The notes under the pieces are model-generated. The model saw only the letters and a program-made list of their open reading frames with translations, made no database searches and was not told the DNA's origin. The position numbers and the translations under genes were made by a program. A stretch of 10,820 bases of DNA from an uncultured Eubacteriales bacterium (GTDB taxonomy: Bacteria; Bacillota; Clostridia; Peptostreptococcales; Anaerovoracaceae). How positions within the stretch are numbered: position 1 is the stretch's first letter; each line of letters begins with the position of its first letter. The stretch covers positions 1-10,820 of the forward strand of contig CACXCQ010000014.1 in the NCBI GenBank assembly GCA_902766185.1. Reading direction: 5' to 3'. Below, one piece after another: positions 1 to 6,403 of this stretch.

Positions 1-2
1 AC

Positions 3-668
3 AACTATCTGGCGAATGAAGAGTACGATCTGGATACGCTGAACGCCCAGCTGTACGCGATTCCGAAGCAGATCTACGGCGAGGACGCCGAAAATCTGAA
101 GAAGCTGCAGGGCGCGTTCTTCAAGAGCGTCTACAAGATCCTGATCGACAAGGAGAGAGGCCCCAGACTTTATCTGTTCCTCTACGCCATCGACAAAGAG
201 CGGTTCCTGCCTTTGCTCGACTTCTCCTATCCCCAGACGGAAGAAGAGAAGCAGCTTGACGCGGCGGCCGACGCTCCGGAAGAGGAAGCGAAGGAAGAGC
301 GTGTCTACGGCGAGCCGGATCCGGTGGCGCCCATCACCCAGCCGGACATCTCCATCGACGATTTCTTCAAGATGGATATGCGTGTCTGCAAGGTGCTGAA
401 GTGCCAGGAGATCCGCAAGGCCCGCAGCAACTTCAAGCTGACGCTGTTCGACGGCGAAAAAGAGAGGGTCATCGTATCCAGCCTCAAGGGCGAGTATGAG
501 CCGGAGGAACTGGTGGGCAAGAAGATCATCGTCGTGGCAAACCTAGAGGCTGCCCGGATGACCGGCGTCACCTCCGAAGGCATGCTGCTGGCGGCCACCA
601 ACAACGCCTGCGGCTGCAAGGTCATCTTTGTGGACGACATGGTTCCCGAAGGGACCCGGATCTGCTAA
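3..668 (+). CDS. lysK: Lysyl-tRNA synthetase, class I, with C-terminal tRNA-binding domain (3' part; 5' end outside window)
   Basis: The gene runs in from the left edge and stops at TAA 666-668, leaving about 221 codons. The first 75 or so residues match the end of class I (archaeal-type) lysyl-tRNA synthetases: a helical stretch with AIPKQIYGED, LQGAFFKSVYKIL, ERGPRLYLFL and a following LPLLDF. An acidic, Glu-rich linker follows (about 240-345). From about 348 there is an OB-fold tRNA-binding domain of the MetG-C/Trbp111 type, seen in ISIDDFFKMDMRV, VSSLKGEYEPEELVGKK, VVANLEAARMTGVTSEGM and a terminal PEGTRIC. The enzyme would charge tRNA-Lys in the cytoplasm; the extra domain probably raises tRNA affinity. 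A methionyl-tRNA synthetase tail was considered because it carries the same last domain, but the first part fits class I LysRS better. HIGH and KMSKS signatures lie outside the window. Confidence 0.85.
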   Translation, partial: NYLANEEYDLDTLNAQLYAIPKQIYGEDAENLKKLQGAFFKSVYKILIDKERGPRLYLFLYAIDKERFLPLLDFSYPQTEEEKQLDAAADAPEEEAKEERVYGEPDPVAPITQPDISIDDFFKMDMRVCKVLKCQEIRKARSNFKLTLFDGEKERVIVSSLKGEYEPEELVGKKIIVVANLEAARMTGVTSEGMLLAATNNACGCKVIFVDDMVPEGTRIC

Positions 669-723
669 GCGGATCTGCGGAGCGGGGGACGATCCCGCAA
701 TAAACTGCAATAAAATGAAACAG

Positions 724-766
724 ACCGCTGCAAACCGGCATCTGACCGGAGCGCAGCGGTTTTTTT
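724..766 (+). terminator. Rho-independent terminator of the lysyl-tRNA synthetase gene
   Basis: ACCGCTGC (724-731) pairs perfectly with GCAGCGGT (753-760), and six T residues follow at 761-766. The interior (CCGG at 735-738 and 746-749) can pair further. It lies 55 nt after the synthetase stop, so transcription should end here before the xpaC control region. Confidence 0.9.
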
Positions 767-795
767 CGGCTCTGCTTTTCTGCCATAACGCAAAA

Positions 796-815
796 TGCTC
801 CGTTTTACCGGAGCA
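796..815. other. Perfect hairpin, function unknown
   Basis: TGCTCCG (796-802) and CGGAGCA (809-815) form a 7-bp stem with a six-base loop. On the + strand it is followed only by CTTTA, and on the - strand by TTTT then G, so it is at best a weak terminator. It may be a back-up stop after the stronger terminator upstream. A 7-bp direct repeat (ATCAGTA twice, 823-836) follows. Confidence 0.4.
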
Positions 816-889
816 CTTTACGATCAGTAATCAGTATCGTAATCAACTGCAAAAGGACGATTAAAGTGATGAGTTGAGGCACATTGTTA

Positions 890-911
890 AGTTAGTTAAA
901 CTTAACTAACT
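890..911. promoter_or_regulatory. 22-bp palindrome, candidate operator upstream of xpaC-telA
   Basis: AGTTAGTTAA (890-899) and TTAACTAACT (902-911) are exact 10-bp inverted repeats separated by AC. The element sits in an AT-rich patch of a GC-rich region and overlaps weak sigma-A-like boxes: TTGAGG 874-879 with TAAACT 897-902 at 17 bp, or TTAAAC 896-901 with TACTAT 918-923 at 16 bp. Its size and symmetry suit a dimeric repressor such as MarR, TetR or PadR, but no gene for such a protein lies nearby. The regulator is unknown. Confidence 0.55.
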
Positions 912-989
912 GCATGATACTATAGTTGCCGCAATCCGTCAAGAGATTATTGAAAATTATTTTTTTGCCTTTTTTGCGGGCGGGAAGTT

Positions 990-1016
990 TGGTATAATCT
1001 TCATGGACGGAGGGAG
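990..1016 (+). promoter_or_regulatory. Extended -10 promoter and ribosome binding site of xpaC
   Basis: A perfect TATAAT (993-998) is preceded by TG one base away (990-991), an extended -10 element that needs no good -35; none is visible at 17 bp. The upstream DNA (about 945-975) is rich in A/T runs and could act as an UP-like element. Transcription would start near 1005. GGAGGGAG (1009-1016) lies 5 nt before the ATG at 1022, so the leader is very short. Confidence 0.7.
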
Positions 1017-1021
1017 TTCAT

Positions 1022-1921
1022 ATGACAGAACAGACAAATCCACAGACATCGGCACAGAGATCCATGGATGAAGAGATCCGCAGGATCGTCGTCGCCTGGC
1101 TGCAGGATGTATTCGAAAACGGCCGCTACAAGTTGGGCAACCGGGGAAGCGGCGCGACCAGCCGGGATCACTACCTGGAGATCACCAATTCGACCAATGT
1201 GGATCTGCGGGAGCTGCGCATGCAGGTGGAGCTCTACAAAGATCAGATCAAGGTGGACACGGTCACGGCCAAGACTGCTGCCAGCGGCATCAAGGCCGGG
1301 GAGACGGGACAGCTTTCTTTCTTCTCCCTGGAGACCTACATCAGCGGGATGCGGTTCCTGCCGGACACCGTCACCTATAAAGCGGACTGGATCCCGGAGC
1401 AGGTGATGCAGAGCCGGCCGAAGAAAAAAGGCCTTTTCGGCATCGGACGAAAGAAGAAAAAAGTCTCCGAAGCTTTTCGCGTTGGTACCGGCGAGCAGCT
1501 GAAGACCAAGCGCAACGAGTATCTGCAGAGGCTCGATGAGCTGAAAAACCAGACAGCGGACGAGGAGATCCGGCAGGGACTGGATCAGCTGATCCCCATC
1601 GTGGAGAACATTTTCCGCCGGGTAGCGGAGGTGCCGGGATCAGAGACAGAGATCAAACGGCTGACGGACCGGTATCTGCCCATGATCATCAATTCCACGG
1701 AGTCCTATCTGTCCTACGCCAAGAGGAAGATCACCGGCGAAGACATGGATGAGCTGAAGGAGGATGTCATCAACGGGCTGCGGCTTGTGACGGAAGCCTG
1801 CAGGAATCTGCTGAACCGGCTCTACGAGGATGGGATCGTGGATGCCTCGACGGACATCAGCGTTCTGGAAATGCTGCTGAAGCAGGACGGACTGCTGAGC
1901 TCGGAATTCAATAAAGAATAG
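1022..1921 (+). CDS. xpaC: XpaC-like protein (5-bromo-4-chloroindolyl phosphate hydrolysis family), soluble variant
   Basis: A 299-residue protein. The C-terminal half (about 160-292) is helical and matches the XpaC family, ending in the typical STDISVLEMLLKQDGL (277-291) after DRYLPMIINSTESYL (216-230). The family name comes from an indicator-dye assay and says little about function; family members are commonly found next to TelA-type genes, as here (yaaN-xpaC in Bacillus). Residues about 45-125 alternate hydrophobic and polar positions (HYLEITNSTNVDLRELRMQV, then VTYKADWI) and look like a beta-sandwich domain, perhaps FxLYD/Ig-like; this is inference. No signal peptide or membrane helix is visible. 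Residues 134-147 hold a basic patch, KKKGLFGIGRKKKK, that may touch membrane lipid. The ATG has a good Shine-Dalgarno sequence. It is the first gene of an operon with telA, 50 nt ahead of the telA start preferred here. Confidence 0.8.
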   Translation: MTEQTNPQTSAQRSMDEEIRRIVVAWLQDVFENGRYKLGNRGSGATSRDHYLEITNSTNVDLRELRMQVELYKDQIKVDTVTAKTAASGIKAGETGQLSFFSLETYISGMRFLPDTVTYKADWIPEQVMQSRPKKKGLFGIGRKKKKVSEAFRVGTGEQLKTKRNEYLQRLDELKNQTADEEIRQGLDQLIPIVENIFRRVAEVPGSETEIKRLTDRYLPMIINSTESYLSYAKRKITGEDMDELKEDVINGLRLVTEACRNLLNRLYEDGIVDASTDISVLEMLLKQDGLLSSEFNKE

Positions 1922-1944
1922 AATAAGCAATCAATTATAAGAAT

Positions 1945-1964
1945 GCCGGTACACCGGCGGGAGG
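1945..1964 (+). promoter_or_regulatory. Hairpin abutting the telA ribosome binding site
   Basis: GCCGG (1945-1949) and CCGGC (1954-1958) form a short stem with a TACA loop, immediately followed by GGGAGG (1959-1964). That Shine-Dalgarno sequence is only 1 nt from the ATG at 1966 but 7 nt from the ATG at 1972, so 1972 is the likelier telA start. The hairpin has no T run and is not a terminator. Confidence 0.55.
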
Positions 1965-1971
1965 AATGAAC

Positions 1972-3309
1972 ATGGATGAAATGAACAACAACGTGATGGA
2001 CAACCCAGTGGCAGACGGCGCGGAACCCGTACAGACGGAACCGGCAGTTCCTGTACAGGAAGTTCCAGTGGAACCGGCAGCACAGGCCCAGGCGGCGATG
2101 GAAGCCCCGGCTCCGCAGGTCATTCCGGCGGCGGCCCCGGTGGCATCAGCCCAGGCGGCAGTTGCGGAGACCCAGACCAAGTTCACGCCGGAGGAACAGG
2201 CGAAGATCGATCAGTTCGCCCAGACCATCGATGTAACGGACAGCACCATGGTGCTCCAGTATGGATCTGGTGCCCAGGCGAAGCTGGCGGAGTTCTCTGA
2301 GTCCGCGCTGAACAGCGTGAAGACACAGGATCTGGGACAGGTCGGCGATCTGCTGACGGATCTGGTGACGGAGATCAAGACCAGCGGCGAAGAGAAGAAG
2401 GGGCTGTTCGGCATCTTCCAGAGCGCGGAGAAAAAGCTGGAGCACAAGAAGGCTCAGTACGCGGCGGCGGAGAAGAACGTGGACAAGATCGCCGATGCGC
2501 TGCAGGATCATCAGGTGATCCTGATGAAGGACATCGCGCTGCTGGACAAACTCTACGAGAAGAATCACCTGTACTTCAAGGAGATCTCCATGTACATCGA
2601 AGCCGGCAAGAAAAAGCTGGCCGATGTCAGAGCGGGAGAACTGGTGGAGCTGCAGAAGAAGGCGGAGATCAGCAAGCTGCCTGAGGATGTCCAGGCTTTG
2701 GACGATCTGAACAACAAGTGCGAGCGGTTCGAGAAGAAGCTCTACGATCTGGAACTCACCAGAACGGTGGCTCTGCAGATGGCCCCACAGATCCGGATGG
2801 TGCAGAACAACGATTCACTGATGTCTGAGAAGATCCAGTCCACGCTGGTGAACGCGTTGCCCCTCTGGAAGAGCCAGATGCTCATCGCTCTGGGACTGGC
2901 GCACTCTCAGGAGGCGGCCAAGGCCCAGCAGCTGGTGACGGATGCCACCAACCAGATGCTGATCCAGAATGCCGAGGCGCTGCACCAGGCAACCGTATCC
3001 TCCGCGAAGGAATACGAGAGAGGAATCGTCGATATGGAAACACTGGAAAAGACCCAGGCCAACCTCATTGCTACCATTGATGAAGTCCTGAAGATCCAGG
3101 ATGAAGGCCGGACCAAGCGCCGTGAGGCTGAGGCCGAGCTGGTGAGACTGGAGGACGAACTCCGGGTGAAGATCATGTCCGCGGCCAACCGGGCGGCTGC
3201 CGCAAACGCAGAGCAGGGCAGCGCAGCACCTGCCGGCGGACAGCAGGCTGTTCCTGACGCCCAGGTCTCCGTCATGAGCGACGACCCCTTCGGTCTGTAC
3301 AACGAGTAG
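1972..3309 (+). CDS. telA: TelA/YaaN family toxic anion resistance protein
   Basis: A protein of 445 residues from the start at 1972 (447 from the ATG at 1966, rejected for Shine-Dalgarno spacing). Residues 12-70 are a Pro/Ala/Val/Gln-rich disordered arm. The rest is almost all helical and matches the TelA family: a KKGLFGIF motif (142-149), a long coiled coil, LMKDIALLDKLYEKN, LPLWKSQMLIALGL (297-310), and a final coiled coil through EKTQANLIATIDEVLKIQDE. An Ala/Gln/Gly-rich tail ends in DDPFGLYNE. There is no signal peptide or membrane helix, so it is cytoplasmic or membrane-peripheral. TelA proteins are linked by genetics to resistance to tellurite and to some antimicrobials or envelope stress, but their biochemical action is not settled. 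Pairing with xpaC is a known arrangement and suggests joint action. No other ter genes (terB, terC, terD) are in the window. Confidence 0.9.
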   Translation: MDEMNNNVMDNPVADGAEPVQTEPAVPVQEVPVEPAAQAQAAMEAPAPQVIPAAAPVASAQAAVAETQTKFTPEEQAKIDQFAQTIDVTDSTMVLQYGSGAQAKLAEFSESALNSVKTQDLGQVGDLLTDLVTEIKTSGEEKKGLFGIFQSAEKKLEHKKAQYAAAEKNVDKIADALQDHQVILMKDIALLDKLYEKNHLYFKEISMYIEAGKKKLADVRAGELVELQKKAEISKLPEDVQALDDLNNKCERFEKKLYDLELTRTVALQMAPQIRMVQNNDSLMSEKIQSTLVNALPLWKSQMLIALGLAHSQEAAKAQQLVTDATNQMLIQNAEALHQATVSSAKEYERGIVDMETLEKTQANLIATIDEVLKIQDEGRTKRREAEAELVRLEDELRVKIMSAANRAAAANAEQGSAAPAGGQQAVPDAQVSVMSDDPFGLYNE

Positions 3310-3312
3310 AAC

Positions 3313-3360
3313 GCGGCACCGGACAATAGCCGGCCCGGACAAAAGCCGGCCCGGTCAGAC
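3313..3360. repeat. Three tandem 16-bp repeats after telA
   Basis: Units at 3313-3328, 3329-3344 and 3345-3360 follow the pattern GCCGGCCCGGACAAAA; the first and last units differ at a few positions. Each unit holds GCCGGC or a near form, so neighbouring units can pair as RNA. The array lies between the telA stop and the shared terminator, in a stretch with no gene. Confidence 0.7.
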
Positions 3361-3385
3361 GCCCGACCGTGAACCTCACACAGCG

Positions 3386-3421
3386 AAAAAACGACCCCTG
3401 CGGATCTGATCCGCGGGGGTC
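3386..3421. terminator. Terminator of the minus-strand operon, shared with telA
   Basis: GACCCCTGCGG (3393-3403) pairs with CCGCGGGGGTC (3411-3421) through 11 bp including one G-U. On the - strand the stem is followed by G and six T residues (A run at 3386-3391), a textbook terminator for the protease gene ending at 3459. On the + strand only TTGTAT follows, so it is weaker for telA but is the only candidate. Confidence 0.85.
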
Positions 3422-3458
3422 TTGTATATGCTGCGCAGTATCCGGTTTTCCGGGCTCG

Positions 3459-5930
3459 TTACCGCAGGGGCTTCGTCCAGAGTTCGTGACCGTACATGTC
3501 GGTGAACTTAGACAGGATCATGACATCGCCATCGCCCACATCGGTGTTGGTGATGCTGACGTTTTCGGGATCCTTTACGGTCCAGGTCCGGCCGAGCTGG
3601 TAGTTGTCCTCATACCTGCCTTTGTAGGAATAGAAGTCGCAGAGGAACTTCACTTGATCTCCCGCCTCCAGGCTGACCAGGTTTTTCGCCTGGGTCTCGG
3701 TCACGTCCTCATCGTAGTCGTATCTGACGCCGGCGATGTAGCCGTCCTCGTTGGCGCTGTCAAAGGTCAGGATGAGCTGGGCGTCCTTGCCGTTGAGCTC
3801 CACCGGAACGTATCCGCTGATGGAGTAGGTGCCGTCCGGGTAGTCCACCGTGTCGGTGTGGTAGTAGGCCACCGGCTGCTTTTCGATGGACAGCCAGTCC
3901 AGATGCTCGTCCGGCAGGAGATTGCCGTCATCATCGAATTCGAAGATGTTGTCCAGGCCGAGATCGATGTAGCCCTCGCCGTCATCGTAGTACATGTTCT
4001 TGTCTACGCTTTCAATGCAATCCCACTGCTCGTCGGTCAGGGAGATCATCAGGCTTCCGTCGCCTCTCTCCTGCCAGGCCAGATCATCCTCGGTGATGTG
4101 GTTTTCGGAGACGTATTCCGCCACCTGCGCGGAATCCAGGGGATCCTGCCGCAGGAATTCCGTGTTGGATTCGTCCAGCCCCTCGATGCCCAGAGCGTCG
4201 AAGTCCACGGATCTTCCGCCCAGCAGAGAACCGATCAGTTGCTGGATTGCCTGTGAGGTGACATCGGAGGAACCGCCGGTCCCGAAGAGGTCAGAGCTTC
4301 CGGAGCCGCCTCCGGTCAGCAGATCGAAGGGGTTGACGTTGCCGCCGCCCACTGCCTGTCCTGCGGTCTGCATCTGGGCGAACTGCCGGATGCAGGCGGT
4401 GTAGTCGTCGTCCATGCCGATCTTCTTATAGGTGTTGGTCATGGCATCCACCTTGCCCAGCTTTTTGTAAGGGAAGTAGATGGACAGACCATAAGCGTTG
4501 GCGGTGTTGTCGGAGGTGCGGTTGTATTTCACCGCTTCCGTCAGTGTCTTGGCCAGAGATTTGCTGGCGCTGGTATCCAGAAGCCGCGCGAAGTGGATCA
4601 GGTCGATCTGATCGATGCCGTTGCTCCGGGCGAATTCTTTGCTCTGGCTTCTGGCGTTGGCGACCTGCTGGTACTCGCCGCCGCTGATCTTGCCCGCGGC
4701 ATCATCCGCAAAGGCGTTCAGCTTCGTCGGGAGGGTCTGGGTCAGCTCCGCCAGGTCGACCACGGAAAGGGTCGTGGACTGTCCGGGGCATTTCCTGGCG
4801 CAGGCTTTTGTGAAGTCATCGGCGATCTGCTTGCCGATCTGGAGGGTCTCCATGGAGGGGTTATCGGAAAGGCTGGTCAGCCAGTTGGTGTAATACCATC
4901 CGATGCCCGGCTCGGTCTCTTCGCTTCCGATGAGGTAGTCCGCGTATTTACCCACCACCAGAGCGGTCTCCGTGGTGGCCATCAGACAGGCGTCAAAGCC
5001 GATGAAGTCGTATTTGATCCCGCCGTCCTTCAGGGCGGCGTCGATGCCCGACAGGGTCATGGAGCCGCTGCTGGGATATTTTTCATCATATCCATAGCCG
5101 CTGATGGAACCGCCGCCGTGATCCCAGAAGATCAGGGACATGCGGTTTGCCGGAAAGTTCTTTGCGGTCCAGCGGATGAAGGAGGACAGGGTGGCAGGCT
5201 TGGTCATGGAATCGTTTCCGGCGTTGTCGATCAGACGTTTGATGCTGCCGTTCTGGATCTGCCATACCTGATTGTGCGAGCTGCTGATGGAGCTGTTGCG
5301 CCAGCGTTTGCATCCGCCGGTGTAGACGATGAGGTTGATGTTTCTGCCCACCGTGGCGCTGATCATCTCGTTGAGGTCGCTGGTGCCCATGGCGGAGCGG
5401 GACTCCAGGTCCGTGCCGCACATGTAGACCATGATGGTATTGGTGTCGCTTCCGTCGCCTTTGATCCGGGTGAACCTGTCTCTGGCATCGGAGGAAACGC
5501 TGGTGTTCAGCACGCCGGTGTTGCCGCTGGAGGCATCCGATGTGTACCAGCCGTTGTAGGATCCGTTTCCGGACTGGATGTTCTGCTGATAGTCCGTATC
5601 CCCGGACATACCGTTGATGGCCAGCCCGCCGCCGCCGAAGAGCATGGCCGCAACAACGGCGAGGATCGCGAAGATGCCGGGTTTGCCGCCGGCTCTCGTT
5701 CTGCCGGTGCCGCCGGAGCCGCTGTAATGGGAGCCGGAGCTTCCGGAACTGTGAGAGCTGCTGCTGGAGCTGTGGGAACCGCCGCCGGAACTGTGGGATC
5801 CGCCGGAGCCTCCTCCGAAGAATCCGCCGCCGCCGACGGAGCTGCCGCCCCGGCCGCCGCCGGTCTTATGGACGCCGGAGCCGCTGCCGGAATGGGTTAC
5901 CTTACGTGCTGTTGGTCTGTTCTTGTTCAT
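3459..5930 (-). CDS. Clostripain-like cysteine protease (peptidase family C11), signal-anchored
   Basis: An 823-residue protein. Residues 1-82 are a Gly/Ser/His-rich head; KPGIFAILAVVAAMLF and following residues (83-105) form one membrane helix preceded by RTRAGGK. The positive-inside rule puts the head in the cytoplasm and the rest outside. The C11 domain covers about 163-520: NTIMVYMCGTDLES, then WDHGGG with the likely catalytic His271 and FDACLM with the likely catalytic Cys315, then SEETEPGIGWYY and GLSIYFPY. Clostripain cleaves after Arg and is activated by calcium; the specificity here is unknown. A Gly/Ser linker (525-555) leads to an acidic C-terminal region with YDDGEGYIDLGLDN and FDDDGN, perhaps a beta domain. 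The ATG at 5928-5930 has no adjacent Shine-Dalgarno sequence; the best one lies behind a hairpin (see 5941-5985). It is the last gene of the arsR operon, 71 nt after the thioesterase. Confidence 0.88.
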   Translation of the reverse strand: MNKNRPTARKVTHSGSGSGVHKTGGGRGGSSVGGGGFFGGGSGGSHSSGGGSHSSSSSSHSSGSSGSHYSGSGGTGRTRAGGKPGIFAILAVVAAMLFGGGGLAINGMSGDTDYQQNIQSGNGSYNGWYTSDASSGNTGVLNTSVSSDARDRFTRIKGDGSDTNTIMVYMCGTDLESRSAMGTSDLNEMISATVGRNINLIVYTGGCKRWRNSSISSSHNQVWQIQNGSIKRLIDNAGNDSMTKPATLSSFIRWTAKNFPANRMSLIFWDHGGGSISGYGYDEKYPSSGSMTLSGIDAALKDGGIKYDFIGFDACLMATTETALVVGKYADYLIGSEETEPGIGWYYTNWLTSLSDNPSMETLQIGKQIADDFTKACARKCPGQSTTLSVVDLAELTQTLPTKLNAFADDAAGKISGGEYQQVANARSQSKEFARSNGIDQIDLIHFARLLDTSASKSLAKTLTEAVKYNRTSDNTANAYGLSIYFPYKKLGKVDAMTNTYKKIGMDDDYTACIRQFAQMQTAGQAVGGGNVNPFDLLTGGGSGSSDLFGTGGSSDVTSQAIQQLIGSLLGGRSVDFDALGIEGLDESNTEFLRQDPLDSAQVAEYVSENHITEDDLAWQERGDGSLMISLTDEQWDCIESVDKNMYYDDGEGYIDLGLDNIFEFDDDGNLLPDEHLDWLSIEKQPVAYYHTDTVDYPDGTYSISGYVPVELNGKDAQLILTFDSANEDGYIAGVRYDYDEDVTETQAKNLVSLEAGDQVKFLCDFYSYKGRYEDNYQLGRTWTVKDPENVSITNTDVGDGDVMILSKFTDMYGHELWTKPLR

Positions 5931-5940
5931 CAGATGGTCC

Positions 5941-5985
5941 CGACGCGTGGCGTTCCTGTGCCTGTCCGCGTCGTCTCTCCTTTCC
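5941..5985 (-). promoter_or_regulatory. Displaced Shine-Dalgarno sequence with a hairpin before the protease start
   Basis: On the - strand GGAAAGGAGAG (5985-5975) is the only strong Shine-Dalgarno sequence between the thioesterase and protease genes, but it is 44 nt or more from the ATG at 5930. Between them CGACGCG (5941-5947) and CGCGTCG (5967-5973) form a 7-bp stem. If the stem-loop is skipped, about 13 nt separate AGGAG-A from the ATG. No in-frame ATG, GTG or TTG lies close after the AGGAG. Confidence 0.5.
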
Positions 5986-6001
5986 TGTTTTGTTCTATTC
6001 T

Positions 6002-6403
6002 TTAATCCGCCGCCACTTTGTAACCCTGGTTGATCACCGTAGCTACCTCCGTGCCGAGCTCATCCCGGATGGAGATCCGGTAGAAGCAGGTGCGCTTTCC
6101 GTCCTTTACGCAGTGGGTCTCGGCGATGAGATGCCTGCCTTTGGCCGGGGCGAGATAGGTGATGTGACTGTCCAGGGTGACACAGGGCTGCGCATTGAAA
6201 TTCGATGCGATGGCGAAGGCAAAATCGGACATGGTGAAGTACACGCCGCCCATGACGGCACCGATAGCATTGTAATGCCGTTCATCCAGGTCCAGCTCCA
6301 CCTTGGCGTAGTGGTCGCCCACCGCGGTGATCTCAAGACCTGCGGCCTTCGTGGCGAAGGCGTCTTTTCCGAAGAATTCCCTCGCTTTTTCCAGGTCAGT
6401 CAT
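6002..6403 (-). CDS. Hotdog-fold thioesterase, PaaI/4HBT family
   Basis: A 133-residue protein, the usual length for a single hotdog domain. The signature stretch is HYNAIGAVMGGVYFTMSDFA (43-62): Asn45, Gly48, Gly52-Gly53 and the likely catalytic Asp60, followed by the beta strands around ITYLAPAKGRHLIAET. Such enzymes hydrolyse acyl-CoA thioesters in the cytoplasm, usually as tetramers; the substrate cannot be told. The usual His before the GG pair is replaced by Met51. The ATG is preceded by GAAGGGAGA at good distance, inside the end of the arsR gene. Its start overlaps the arsR stop by 8 nt, which points to translational coupling. Its link to metal sensing is not obvious. Confidence 0.85.
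   Translation of the reverse strand: MTDLEKAREFFGKDAFATKAAGLEITAVGDHYAKVELDLDERHYNAIGAVMGGVYFTMSDFAFAIASNFNAQPCVTLDSHITYLAPAKGRHLIAETHCVKDGKRTCFYRISIRDELGTEVATVINQGYKVAAD

Noticed and set aside
796..815. Second terminator after lysK
   Set aside because: The stem is perfect, but neither strand has a proper T run, so it is listed only as a hairpin.
628..864. Short + strand frame after the synthetase gene
   Set aside because: It begins inside the synthetase gene and runs through the strong terminator at 724-766; no ribosome binding site and no recognisable product.
3369..4256. + strand open frame of 295 codons across the shared terminator
   Set aside because: It reads through the hairpin at 3393-3421 and is antisense to the protease C-terminus; no ribosome binding site.
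4593..6005. Long + strand open frame of 470 codons
   Set aside because: It is antisense to the protease gene, whose C11 motifs are unmistakable. The frame stays open because of the GC-rich third positions and the Gly/Ser repeats; its product is Ala/Gly/Val-rich with no recognisable domain.
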